This document shows positions 32,801 through 42,476 of a stretch of 64,000 bases of DNA, in pieces (within the stretch, counting starts at the first letter, position 1; each line of letters opens with the position of its first letter). The translations under genes and the position numbers were made by a program. The notes below the pieces were generated by a model that saw nothing but the letters and a program-made list of their open reading frames with translations, was not told where the DNA came from and ran no database searches. Origin of the DNA: Acholoe squamosa (Eukaryota > Annelida > Polychaeta > Phyllodocida > Polynoidae); contig OX439037.1 in the NCBI GenBank assembly GCA_949317995.1, forward strand, positions 16,976,324 to 17,040,323, given 5' to 3'.

Positions 32801-35437
32801 ATACCAATGTCTGCATGGTGTGGGCCACTGAATGTCATACCTGTAAAACAAATAACAATAAAAATATTAAAATCTACAACCTATGTCGTTCATCTGCTGT
32901 AAATTTATTGGTATTGGCCACAGTAGCTGTTAAAGGCGACCGCAGACGGGCCGACTGGGTTGGTAGTCAAGGAAAGATCGCACGATCCAATCGGGAACAT
33001 CAAACATGTTTGATATTGTCAGACTCGATTGGACATCTGCGCAGAGGCTCCCGATCGTCAGGACTGGCCGATTGAGTCAGCCCCGTCTGCGGCCCCCTTA
33101 AGCATTACGGAACCTTATCTTCTTAGATATTTTTTTTTCTTCTGGGAGATATTCTAAGATGCATACAGACTCACACATGCAATAGTCTATATTGCAGCAT
33201 TGGTTTAACTTTGTATAACTTCATCCAAGCTATACACCTTTTATTTCCTACATTAAGGTGGCTGGCGGGGATAGAAAAAAAGTAGTTAAAATTTTCGCCA
33301 TATTATCACCAGAATCCCAAAATGAGATGAACTATTCATATATGCAATAAAAATGTGGGGGTCCCAGGCATATTGCTGAGATACAGAACCTTTAGTATCA
33401 TATAGGATTATACAGCAATATGTCACATAAACCCACAGATTCCTATCCAAAAGTAATTACATTTTCTTATAACTTCCTCAGCACTTAGATTATATGCATA
33501 TCTTTGCAGTGAGTGTAGTTCTGGCATATGGTCCCAGCCATATTTCTAATCTTTTCGATGATTGAACATTTTTCTTAAGGGAAATGGCTAGAATAGGTAC
33601 ATCTAGATTATATGGTACCTTCCAACTTCCCTACCCCAACTGCCTCTGTGGTACATCTCTGCCTTGTACACAAGAGGTCTGGAGTTCAAATCCCTATTCA
33701 ACCCATTCAGAATTTTGCATATTTCGTTACTCATAAATTCAATAGAGTGCAGGAGACCCCTGGTATATAAATGGTGAACTAACAATCCCCGCCAGCCACC
33801 TTAACTGAATAATCCATATATAAGTTCTCTCAATTCATAGCAGCTGTTATCAGTCCTTATCTCTTGATACTACATCAAGCAAGGGCAGCAAACCATAGGA
33901 GTCCCTATCTCTCCGATGCCACATCAAGCAATGGCAGCAGATAAAAGGAGTCCTGTTAATCAGGAATACAGCATGTCAGCTCCTACCTGCTATATGGCTT
34001 GTAGAGGTTGGCGGATGGTGTCCGCCATCACTCCCATCTCCTTCCTCCATATTAACATTACGTTCTTCACCTTCTTCTCCATTTCCCTGCCCGGTTGTGC
34101 TAACCCCCGGTGCCTGACTCAAATTCTGTGCAGATTCCGGCAGGATCCGATCCCTCTGGTGGGTCGTGATCTGTTGTACGATGTGGGTGTAGCGCTGTCT
34201 GAGGCGCCTTCGCTCGTCTGTGTCAGGAGCGTCGCGGTTTATGTAGCCTACACGACTGGTTGCTGCCCGTGCATTCTCATCACGGGGTACAGTGGTGTTG
34301 GCAATAGCAGTGAAGAGGTGATGACCCAGAGGGTCAAACTTCACCCACCTGGAGGTAAGGAAGAAAAGTTTTATCTAGGCGATTCTAACGGGTATATAGA
34401 TCCCGCATATAAGAATTTCCCTTAGCATTATCTTTTTTCCAATATACCTTAAGTCAAATTTTCCTCAAAAGATTGAAAAGTACAAAAAATGTCCAAAACC
34501 AAACATATTATTGACTGAGACACAGTTCTAATACATATACACACTGACAATATCAAGAAAAACCACAGCAAACTTCAAAGTCATTTTCTTGCAAATGCCT
34601 TGCTTTTGTACTATTTTGTCTCTGTCTGTTCTCTTATACATACATTTTAGATCTTAACCTAACACATTTAAAATTCGAAAGTGGATCCTTCTAATGTTTC
34701 AGATACTATATACTACTTACTTGACGCGCTCATACTTTGATGCAGTTTTACAGCGAGCGAATGGCTCGGGTCGCGTCCAGTCCCAGAAGAGCAGCTCATG
34801 GCTTGTCGCTATGACGAGTACCTGGTCTGTGGGATGGAAGCTGACAGATGCAATCACCGACCCGTCCTCTGAAGCCCACCGCTCACTACCACCACCCTGT
34901 AGTAAACCAGACAATATATAATTTTTCTCTTTTTTCAATTTTCAAAAGGCCACATGTATAGAAATATTTATTCTGGGGTCGCTTGACAATCCGCTGATGC
35001 ATTAATGCATTGTGCCCATGAGTCTGCATGATGCACCATTGAAGTGCTGGCGCTATAATGCTGACCCTCCGGGAGTATATGTATCAACCCTGTATGGCTG
35101 GCATGATGCACCAATGAAGTGCTGGCGAGCAGTCTCGCCAGCACTTCATTGGTGCATCATGACAACCAAAGATCATGATGCATTAATGCATTAGCAGCCC
35201 TTAAAGAGTTAATGGCTGTATTACCTCTCAAATAATACTTAAAAAAAACCTACCCTTAGATCCCAGATGCGGACTTCCCCCTTGAGGCATCCTGAGGCCA
35301 GGATGTCGTTGGAGGCAGGGTGGAAGGCGATACACCAGGGGGTACGCGGGTGTCCTGTGAGGATGTGACGGCACCGGCCACTCTGTACATCCGTAACACG
35401 AACTGTGTGGTCGCCGTGTGTAGACGCAATCAGGGTC
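26668..35437 (-). CDS. AMBRA1: AMBRA1, autophagy/CRL4 substrate receptor (11 exons, N-terminus missing)
   Basis: AMBRA1 recruits substrates (for example D-type cyclins) to CUL4-DDB1 and scaffolds BECN1/ULK1 autophagy signalling. Exons from 5' to 3': 35254-35437, 34721-34896, 33987-34348, 31200-32840, 30035-30938, 29159-29439, 28456-28641, 27899-27996, 27585-27641, 27140-27279, 26668-26866. All junctions are GT-AG and in phase, giving about 1,408 residues; human AMBRA1 is about 1,300. The split WD40 propeller is clear: the N-terminal blades (HPRTPWCIAFHP, GEVRIWDLR, WDWTRPEPFA, FDPLGHHLFTA) and C-terminal blades ([33 protein letters not shown]-like, GTNRGDLHICRP) flank a long disordered middle. 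Two TQT motifs at the C-terminus match the dynein light chain sites. About 70 N-terminal residues, including the start, were not found. Confidence 0.95.
27140..27279 (-). CDS. AMBRA1: AMBRA1 exon: last WD40 blade
   Basis: Encodes SHISVNSARWLPRTGEGVVY and GTNRGDLHICRP; vertebrates have [20 protein letters not shown] and GTNKGDLVICRP. The acceptor is TTGCAG and the donor is GTAAGT. Confidence 0.95.
27585..27641 (-). CDS. AMBRA1: AMBRA1 57-nt exon
   Basis: Nineteen codons, MVAQVYKLKTPEAGEDSME, aligned with vertebrate MVAQVFRLQQAHGGETSMR. The acceptor is TTTTCAG and the donor is GTAAGT. Confidence 0.93.
27899..27996 (-). CDS. AMBRA1: AMBRA1 98-nt exon: WD40 blade
   Basis: Too short for an ORF scan. 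Reads [20 protein letters not shown], then AAKRLAWVFTPKQ; vertebrates have [20 protein letters not shown] and then ASRRILLHPSTEH, the same length. Bases 27905-27927 recur inverted at 26428-26450. Confidence 0.93.
28456..28641 (-). CDS. AMBRA1: AMBRA1 exon: C-terminal WD40 blade
   Basis: Contains NVLVPHCKLHNDASVDISQD, LATFVPSHRGFPDDTILGVF and LFTKSFG, matching [20 protein letters not shown] and [20 protein letters not shown]. Confidence 0.95.
29159..29439 (-). CDS. AMBRA1: AMBRA1 exon: start of C-terminal WD40 half
   Basis: An Arg/Glu-rich lead (RRRQRERERERTWHS) is followed by INRAIAGAFMGTGEAAVASN and SWDFTRFSIPDIT. Vertebrates have [20 protein letters not shown] and WWDFTKFDLPEIS. The acceptor is CCTTCAG and the donor is GTGAGT. 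Confidence 0.95.
29693..29929. mobile_element. TA-flanked MITE with CTTATACG repeats, copy 1 (AMBRA1 intron)
   Basis: The ends TACCGTAAACTCTCGCGTAT and ACGCGGGAGAATACGGTA are inverted, and TA is the likely target duplication (Tc1/mariner-type MITE). The interior has repeated GTCTTATACG-like words. It is about 240 bp and very similar to 54362-54600. Confidence 0.85.
30035..30938 (-). CDS. AMBRA1: AMBRA1 exon: Arg-rich coiled-coil and polyproline
   Basis: Encodes 300 residues. An N-terminal amphipathic region (FFESEMRQAIDRVRARQLDI) is followed by an Ala/Thr/Pro stretch, LPLPPPPPPPS, and a strongly helical Glu/Arg/Leu region (LNRRIEHLNQLERNVSEITQ onward to RAHLNEIRQRY) predicted to form coiled coil. 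It sits where vertebrates have the Arg-rich RMIQYLSRRDSIRQRS segment. Confidence 0.88.
31200..32840 (-). CDS. AMBRA1: AMBRA1 large exon: disordered Ser/Thr/Ala-rich middle with CxxC
   Basis: An uninterrupted 1,641-nt exon, 546 full codons. It has an acidic start (DGEDSEEVVDVVGEEPMMEE), a His/Arg patch (SHRHRRRHARLAA), long Ser/Thr/Pro/Ala low-complexity runs, and then RCLVCGHH, which aligns with the vertebrate RCRACHNL cysteine pair. Low conservation is expected here. The + strand frames at 31451-32092 are shadows. Confidence 0.9.
32930..33101. mobile_element. 172-bp MITE with TTAA ends (AMBRA1 intron)
   Basis: TTAAAGGCGACCGCAGACGG at the left and CCGTCTGCGGCCCCCTTAA at the right form terminal inverted repeats. 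TTAA at both edges suggests a piggyBac-type target site. Confidence 0.85.
33253..33804. mobile_element. 552-bp TTAA-flanked MITE with tRNA-like core (AMBRA1 intron)
   Basis: TTAAGGTGGCTGGCGGGGAT and its exact complement ATCCCCGCCAGCCACCTTAA bound the element. Inside, GTGGTACATCTCTGCCTTGT and GAGTTCAAATCCC at about 33650-33695 resemble the A and B boxes of a tRNA-derived promoter on the + strand. Confidence 0.85.
33987..34348 (-). CDS. AMBRA1: AMBRA1 exon: end of N-terminal WD40 half and start of linker
   Basis: Begins WVKFDPLGHHLFTAIANTTV (vertebrate LVRFDPLGHYLLTAIVN). It then turns polar and charged (DTDERRRLRQRYTHIV, NGEEGEERNVNMEEGDGSDG), marking the entry to the disordered middle region. 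Confidence 0.9.
34721..34896 (-). CDS. AMBRA1: AMBRA1 exon: WD40 blade
   Basis: Encodes GGGSERWASEDGSVIASVSF, HPTDQVLVIAT, FWDWTRPEPFA and KTASKYERV, near-collinear with vertebrate GGSESW...[22 protein letters not shown]. The acceptor is CTACAG and the donor is GTAAGT. Confidence 0.95.
34980..35215. repeat. ATGATGCA fold-back repeat within AMBRA1 intron
   Basis: TGATGCATTAATGCATT occurs near both edges. ATGCTGACCCTCC, TATGTATCAACCCTG and two copies of CATGATGCACCA.TGAAGTG lie inside, and CCCTTAAAGAGTTAA closes it. It fills most of the 356-nt intron between two AMBRA1 exons. Confidence 0.85.
35102..35161. repeat. Perfect 28-bp stem, 4-nt loop hairpin
   Basis: The arms 35102-35129 and 35134-35161 are exact reverse complements around CAGT. 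In the AMBRA1 pre-mRNA this would be a fully paired hairpin starting 93 nt from the 5' splice site. Confidence 0.97.
35254..35437 (-). CDS. AMBRA1: AMBRA1 exon: WD40 blades, first recognised exon
   Basis: Reads TLIASTHGDHTVRVTDVQSG, then GHPRTPWCIAFHP and GEVRIWDLR, aligning with vertebrate [20 protein letters not shown] and GEVRIWDL. The acceptor is CCCCCAG and the donor is AGG|GTAGGT. The first base completes an arginine codon begun in an unidentified upstream exon. Confidence 0.95.
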
Positions 35438-36430
35438 CTGGGGGAACACAAGGAAAGGGGTAAGGTTTTAGCATCGATGGTATATATTCATTAATATATG
35501 TAGCCTATTTATATTATGCACAACGATATATGATGCAACATTCGTGGTGCAAGATGGCAGGGTGGAAAGGAACTTCAAAGCGAAAATCGTACTTGGTGTG
35601 GTCTGCTGTGTACATACACCGGTAGTTGTAAAGTATATCAATACAGATATATACCAGTAAAATTAATTTGGGATTAAAATATACATTAAATCGTTATATA
35701 GGAATCAGTCTGAGAGCCCACATCAGGAAGCAGATCAATGAATACGATCTTTTTTCATCATATGATAATCCTTTATAACTGCATTTCAATCTTTTGTTCC
35801 CCTCACAAATCGCATTTGCTTCCACTAAATAGACCACCATAATCATATTGAAAGCAAGTTCCAGTGCTGTTTGAAGTAAACCACTTAGCATTGACAAATG
35901 ACTTGATCGTGCCTACCCCCCCCCCCTCCCGGTCGGCAGGCAGACACATTTGTTACATGTCAGTATACTCTGACGGGAGAAGTATCTCTTAGAACAGAAA
36001 CCTGAGAAAGGTGTTGGATACCCCCCCCCCCCTACACACACAAACAGTAAACTATTCTCATTCACATGGGTTTGGCTAAAATATGCTGAAAATAAACGAG
36101 TGAAGTGCATTTGTCTTCTCTGGAAGGTCATACATACTACTATAGAGCTGAAGAGTAATTATTCAAATTTCAAAAATATAGCTTCAGCTTAAAATTCGCG
36201 GTCTTAAATGATTCTTAAGGAGATGTAAGTGACCTAGCAAATAATCCCTGTAATATTCCAACAGATAATATAAGTTTTGTGTGGGAATGTACAGAGGTCT
36301 TTCCAACCTCAAAATCCCTCAAGACATCGTTAAATGACTATCCTACACATAACCCCTACATCCCTCATTTCCATATTCTGCCTATGACCCCGCCTATAAC
36401 GACCTACTGACCAACCCCTCACCCCCAAAC
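35438..36430. other. Upstream of first recognised AMBRA1 exon; no exon found
   Basis: Searched on the - strand for the expected N-terminal WD40 exon (vertebrate STFLLAFSPD block) without success. C9 and C12 runs lie near 35919 and 36021. Confidence 0.5.
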
Positions 36431-36449
36431 TCACACGTCACGTTTGTTA

Positions 36450-36513
36450 TGACGTCAGCTGATGGTGACGTAATAAAGTCTGACGTCATGACGTCACATC
36501 GGTTGCCATATTG
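36450..36513. promoter_or_regulatory. CRE/ATF cluster with YY1 site
   Basis: TGACGTCA at 36450, TGACGTAA at 36466, and two abutting TGACGTCA at 36481 and 36489, followed by GCCATATTG (a YY1-like site) at 36505. It lies about 1 kb upstream of the first AMBRA1 exon seen. It is a promoter or enhancer candidate, but no first exon could be tied to it. Confidence 0.5.
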
Positions 36514-37680
36514 ATACCTTGGGATGTCTGACCATGGTCACATGGTTACTTTGTATTAAAGACCAGTGGCGGATACACAATTTGGAAAAGGAGGTGGGGG
36601 GGAGTGCATCCTCTATTTTTGAGTCCAAAATATGCAATTAAATTCTTAAAGTACTGACAAAAAGGGGGCCGTCTTAATCCACGCCTGCGGGGTGTGAAAG
36701 GTGCATTTTCCTATACAGGTAAGTTATGTTTCGAAAGAGCATGCAAAACTTTTCCATCTAAAAGTGCCCAAACATTCCCCTTCCAAGGTGACAGAGGTTT
36801 CTTCCAAAGTCCTTTCAAGCTCATTGACTAGATATGATACAACGCATTTCTACCCAACCCCCTAAGACGTCCTGTTCCCTAACCTCCCCTGTCCTTGTCC
36901 TAGTCCTGACTTGGTAACCTTATGACCTTAGCTCTGACCCCTAGAGGGCCACTGGTCACTCCTGACTATACTATCATACTACTTCCGGTGGTCACCACTT
37001 TTAGTCACCAGGGGGCACCACCACATAGATCACCCCCTTATTGGTTGGCCATAGGTGGTCCTATGCCTTGGGGCTGGCCTTTGGGGGTGCTTACATGCAG
37101 GCTTTTAAGTTCTGAATTTCCTCCTGAATATAAGGGTGATTTGGTGTGAATACCGTATTCGACGTAATAATCGTCCTGGGCGCTTAAAAAGTTGTATGTA
37201 AGGCCCTCCAGTAATTACTAGTTCACCAAGGAGGATTTACAGAGGTGTACTTCTCCTTGGTTTAACTGACTCTAAAATCATGAAAAATTGGTCTTTTTCT
37301 AGTCTGAAAAAGGCCCCAATACCTGAGTAAGCACGACGCCGCTCACACTTCTTAGGACATATTCTAGATTAGAGAAATATACCCCCAACTTCTTGGTTGA
37401 GTCACAATCAAACTCATAACTACAGCTGGTCTGCAGGATTGGCCTTCCTGTGCACTCTGTGTGGGCTATGGGCTGGGGTAGTTGTGCCGCGGGGAGATGG
37501 CCCCTTGTAGCTTGTATATTGGTGAAAGCCAAGAAGGTGTAATTTGTACGTGTAGATAAGGGCAGAGAAATGAGAGGGTGTGGGAAGATGGGAGAAGGGG
37601 TTGTGGGCAGGGAATGGGGGGGGGGGTGTACAAGGATATATACAGAAGGACCCTTATTCCACTATCTACTGCTTGGGTAT
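36514..37680. other. Non-coding stretch
   Basis: GACCAGTGGCGGATACACAA and a G-rich tract at about 36544 look like a common invertebrate repeat. TACCGTATTCGACGTAATAA near 37150 resembles a MITE end. A G12 run lies near 37617. No gene was recognised. Confidence 0.4.
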
Positions 37681-37867
37681 AGCTAGTCCACAAAGGACTA
37701 GCTATAATCAAGACCCTAGCCGAGTTGTAACAGGGGTCTGAGTAGGACTTATAACATGTGCCACCATAGTCTTGTAACATGACCATTTACCACAAGGGGG
37801 CCTGTGCCGCCTGAGTAGCATGGGGTGGGACTAGACTAGTGCCACCAAGGCCCTTACTGGAGTCTGG

Positions 37868-38045
37868 AGTGAGTGAGTAATAGATGTTTAACGCCATTTC
37901 GACAACTAAGGTCATATTCATGGCCTGAACTACATTACTATTTCACAGAAGAATGTGTCAGTGCCCGCGCATATGTGCACCACACACATCCTGAGGGGAT
38001 AGAAAAGAGGAGATATAGACCCTTTTAAGTGGGCTAGGGAAGCCC
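37868..38045 (+). mobile_element. SINE-like element, copy 2
   Basis: Same start (AGTGAGTGAGTAATAGATG) and end (AAGTGGGCTAGGGAAGCCC) as copy 1. It is flanked by ACTGGAGTCTGG at 37856 and 38046. Because this phrase also belongs to the surrounding minisatellite, the duplication is less certain here. Confidence 0.85.
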
Positions 38046-38200
38046 ACTGGAGTCTGGGTAGGACTCGGTACCACCATGGCCCTTACTGGGTTGTCACAGG
38101 AGTCTGCGTAGGACTAGGTACCATCATGAATCTTACAGAGTTGTGACTGGAGTCTGGGTAGGACTAGGTACCACCATGGCCCTTACTGAGTTGCCACAGG

Positions 38201-38992
38201 ATTTTTCGTTTGTTTGTTTTGTTTTACATCTGGGGGCCATCGAGGAACTCAGACATTCGATTTCGGACATGAAGTCCTTTCTTTTCTTTTTGGACAGGTA
38301 TTTATATGCTGCTTGCCCGACACAGCAGTGACCGAATCTATGAATGACCCAATCTATGAGATGAATGACCGAATCTATGAGGAGGGGTGAGGGGGAAACT
38401 GCTACCGGGGCTTCATTCCCCTACTCTTTTCGAAGGATAGCAAGTGTTCTTTTATTTGCCTGGTCCCATAGGCAGGGCCAGAAAAACCACGGCTTTTGAT
38501 CACTCAGACGTGGTTCACTGAGGGGGAATCCCATGGCAAAAGACAAGCATGTAGACCCGGGCCCGCGCATATGGACACCAGCTGCCCACACGCCACAAGA
38601 AACCCCAAGTTTGTCGCCTTTTACGAATCTGGTATGCCCACTGGTAGAATGGAAGGAGAATTCCTCCTTCATCAGACATGTCAGTTCAGTTTTGGCCAAA
38701 CATCTGAAGATTATTTTGGGGGACTCATAAATGGGGTTTATACCCTATGTATCTCAACAAAACACCTAAAAATGAATGCTTTGGGATAGGGTACACCTTT
38801 AACAATAAGGAAAACTATGAAATAATCATCTAAAATTCTTTATAAATTTGTTTCTATACTAAAATATCAACCTCAAACATCTGAAATGTTGCAGGCATCT
38901 GAAACTCTGACATGTCTGCTTCATGGACTCCCAATGAAGTTATTCTGCTCCTCCATGCCCTCACATGAAGGTCCCCACTCCACAGGGGGAGG
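38201..38992 (-). mobile_element. About 792-bp insertion, probably a retroposed sequence in reverse
   Basis: It is flanked by GTTGCCACAGG at 38190-38200 and 38993-39003. The left edge is a degenerate poly-T (TTTGTTTGTTTTGTTTT), as expected for a reversed A-rich tail. Open frames inside (38421-38789) lack any family resemblance. The flanks are also minisatellite units, though both share an unusual GCC variant. Confidence 0.5.
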
Positions 38993-39149
38993 GTTGCCAC
39001 AGGAGTCTGAGTAGGACTAGGTACCATCATGACTCTTACAGAGTTGTGACAGGAGACTAGGTAGGACTAGGTACCACCCTGGCCCTTACTGGGTTGTGGC
39101 AGGGGTCTGGGTAGGAGTCGGTACCATCTGGGCCCCTATCAAGCTACAG

Positions 39150-41240
39150 ATGGTATCGAGGCAGAACGAGAGGTTATATGGGTAGGAGATAGCAGAGAAG
39201 TCACTTGGTCAGCAGAGATAGCAGGGAGCCCTCACCCTCTTCCCCAGCCCAGGCCACAATCTACCCATATGTCCACGCCCACTTCAGTACAGAAGTGCCT
39301 ACAGACAAGGGTTAGAATATAGCACCACTGGACATGGGTGGTCTAGGAGCCGTCTCAACTACAGTAGTTAATACCTGTGGACGTTGGGAGGTCTTAATCC
39401 TCTACATATGTATCATAATTACATTTCTTTGGAGAATGATGTCTCATTCAGTTTCTGCTTATATTCACTATCACATGTTGGTTATCACTATTTATAGGTC
39501 ATGGTTTAACTGACATTTAACTAACCAAATAGTAGATAATTTGCGGGGCTCGCCAAAAAAGACTCATCTATTCTCGGGCGAGGGTGTTTAAGAAATTTTG
39601 TGAATTTGCGCAAAATATCAACAATCACCATCCTGAGTTACTCATAATATCATTTTAGCTGAATTTTGGACTTCACTATTGAACAAATATTCTTTAACTG
39701 ACCTTTAAAGAAAAATAAGTTTAACTGACTTTCAAAGAAGAGTGGGAACTCTGAATCATGTATGCTTTACACTTCATTTCTACTTTCATTTCCATCAAAT
39801 CAACTCATAGTACATGTACAAATATATTTCAGGAGCGTGTCTTTAAAGACATTCTGAACTTCCCACCTCCTGCCTGTAGGTAAGATGAGCCTGATCAAGG
39901 TTCTAGTACATAGATAAGATAAATGGGTACAGATAGGGGGTGTTATGGGACAGCTGAAACAGCTGATATCTATATTATCTTTATTACAGAGTGTTAATAT
40001 CATGTGACCAAATCGACTACCAACACTCATATGCAGGGACTACACAAATAGGTGTGTTTAAGTATGGAATAGAGACTTCCATGGGGATTTTCTAATATCT
40101 ATATACAGATGGCCTGCAGTGTGATTTTATACTGCTAAGTTTATTCCTTTATTTCCTATCAGATATTGGCTCTGCTAGTGAAAATAGACAAAACAAGTCC
40201 TAAAGTGTTCTTGTTCTACAAAAAGGCATGTCATATATTTTCTCTGTTTAACTTACTCTCTCACTCCCCAATATTGTATAAGCAGTGAGTGTACTATGGT
40301 TTGGATAACCATTGCAGCACAAGTCTGCGGAGCTGTGGCTGTCAATCGCTGTGGGACCCTGAAAAGCAGGGGCTGTCAGGTTCATCATGACTTAAAAATG
40401 GAGGTTGTTGGTGCCATTATGACTGAAAATGGGGGCTGTCAACTTTCACAACCTGCAAGAGGGTGGGCTGTAAGGCGGCACCTGTTACTTACTTTAAAGC
40501 CACCAGTGCCCCCCCCCCCACCGGGATGCCACCCCCTCCCATGTCTCCGCCTGATCCATCAGCCCCCCCCCCTCCCATGGCTATCCCCCATCTTTAGAGG
40601 TAAACAGCAGGTCAACGGCCTTCAGTTCAATCCCCCTACTTCTCCTTATGTTCTACTTACTCAGTTCTGGTATGAGAGTGTATATAGTCTAACAGATTAC
40701 CGTGGAAGGAAATCGTTCTACTATATGGCATAAGTCTATATTTGACAGGTCGTTGACCTGCTAAAGTAAAGGCCGCATTAGGCGCATAATTTTTTAATTC
40801 TGGCGCATCATGTATGCAATCAGTAGAGTTTATATTGATTCTTTGGGATGCTTATCAATGATTGTATATTCAAGTTTTTGAGGCAGGAAATTTTAAGACC
40901 CCATCAGACAAAGTTCTGCTGGAAACTTGGGAAACAGGATGATCCAAAGTGAAAAATCCACATACCGTATTTTACGTAATTACCTCACATACCCTAATAA
41001 GTGCACACCCCCTCTGTTTGTTAATATTTCAAAATAGAAATGAGCCAAAGTTTTCCTATTTTGAACTCAAATTAAACTCTTAACTACTAGACAGGCATTA
41101 CTAATATTTTTAGGTGAACTGTGCACTAACTATGTCGAATAAGATAAATAGGAAACATGACTTATTCTCTGCAGCAAAATGTGGAAATAAGCAGTGTTAC
41201 CACTGGAAAGTTGGTTTCGGGGGAAGGGGATGGGGAGGGT
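39150..41240. other. Non-coding stretch
   Basis: No supported gene. The open frame at 40296-40733 is Pro/Gly-biased because of C9 runs at about 40510 and 40565 and looks spurious. Confidence 0.4.
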
Positions 41241-41242
41241 TA

Positions 41243-41366
41243 TACCGTATGGGCCTGTATAAACGCCTGGGCGCCCATTATTTTCAAGTAGACGCAGGTT
41301 ACCCCGGCCCTTATTCAAGGCCGGCGCTTATTCAAATAGCGGGTGCTCATACAGGTCAATACGGTA
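41243..41366. mobile_element. Short TA-flanked MITE (TACCGTAT...ATACGGTA)
   Basis: The termini TACCGTATGGGCCTGTAT and ACAGGTCAATACGGTA are inverted. The CGCCTGGGCGCCC and GGCCGGCGC words inside are typical of GC-rich MITE interiors. Confidence 0.7.
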
Positions 41367-41505
41367 AGTCAGGGCCCACCAGGGTTAAAGTACATCACAG
41401 TACCTCGTACAGTGTGGCAGGTACTAATCACTACATCAACACACACTGACCACCACTCTGTCACCCCCCCCCCCTCCAGCCCTCTGCGCCTCCAGTCCTA
41501 CCTGA

Positions 41506-41793
41506 AGGAGTGGTCATTATTTATCTATTCATCAATGCAGGCCCATAAATTTTGGTTGATTTAGAGAGTATTCGCATGAAAACCTTTCAGACCCCCCCCC
41601 CCCCCCAAGAAACAGATGGCATTTCCTGCCCCCACATTGAAGGGTTTGAAATTGGGCGATAAAAATCATATTTTTTCAATTTTCAACAGGAAATGTAGGG
41701 GAAAGCTGAAATCTCTGTTCCCACACCCCTTCAAATTTTAAATCCAGTTCCCCCCCCCCCACCCGTTGATACAAATGAAAAATGAGCACTCCC
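41506..41793. mobile_element. MITE related to 59247-59571, decayed
   Basis: Starts GGAGTGGTCATTATTTAT and ends AATGAGCACTCCC followed by TAA. Interior poly-C tracts match those of the better preserved copy at 59247. Confidence 0.6.
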
Positions 41794-42447
41794 TAAAGAG
41801 AAGCAAACAAACTGGGGGAGCCATGTGGCTTCTCTATACTGTACTCTAGTAACTGCCACGTGGTTTCTCTATCCCCTGGTTAATGACTAAACCTTACCAC
41901 CTCTTTCATCATCCAGAGGAGAATCCCCCTATATAATCTACCAGGTAGTTGTAATTAATCTTCTGAGGAAAGTACACTTGTAAAGCCTTATCACAGAGAC
42001 GTCAGTTGATGTCAGGACCCTTGAAGACTTCACAAGTGAAAGGCTTTCTCAAAGTATAAGACTGCACTAAAGTCTAAATTTAAAGAGTCTCTGAAACCTT
42101 TGAAAATGGCTCTGAAGGTCTGACATCTCTGGCATATCATATGGGACGTGCATATAAACTCATAGGCTACTCTTAAAGCACTCTCTCTCCATGTGTAAAA
42201 TGCACCACCACATCCCTCAACCAAGGTTCCCTATATATAAAAAAGAAGTCACTAGAAATGTGTTAATCCCTTCTTACTTTAAATCCCATTGACCCAAGAC
42301 CATTTTTTATAGATCTGAAACACCATAGTAAATACATATACAAGGACGTCAACATGTATCATCACAGACTAGACTCCACCCCTGGCACCCAGCAGAGCCC
42401 CCTGGGGACTGCAGTGCGAACCTAGGGACACCCAGCAGCGTTCCTGA

Positions 42448-42476
42448 TGACGTAGCAGCGTCTGTAGATCACGTGA
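42448..42476. promoter_or_regulatory. CRE-like plus CLEAR-like E-box motifs
   Basis: TGACGTAG at 42448 and TCACGTGA followed by C at 42469. The latter fits the palindromic E-box bound by MiT/TFE (TFEB) factors. It lies upstream of AMBRA1, an autophagy gene, but no exon was found beside it. Confidence 0.3.

Larger units (their letters stand above)
37715..39140 (+). repeat. 50-bp minisatellite split by insertions
   Basis: GTCTGGGTAGGACT.GGTACC starts units at 38052, 38102 and 38152 (exact 50-bp steps) and again at about 39005, 39055 and 39106. The array is interrupted by the SINE-like copy at 37868-38045 and by about 792 bp at 38201-38992. Confidence 0.85.

Noticed and set aside
33603-33785. 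- strand 60-codon frame with NGLNRDLNSRPLVYKAEMYH
   Set aside because: This peptide is the familiar translation of a tRNA-derived repeat (the B-box region read in reverse) inside the TTAA-bounded MITE.
38496-38789. 97-codon + strand frame
   Set aside because: It sits inside an inserted, probably retroposed, sequence and shows no domain; the opposite strand is equally open.
40296-40733. 145-codon frame with proline runs
   Set aside because: The proline tract comes from poly-C and no domain or splice context supports it.
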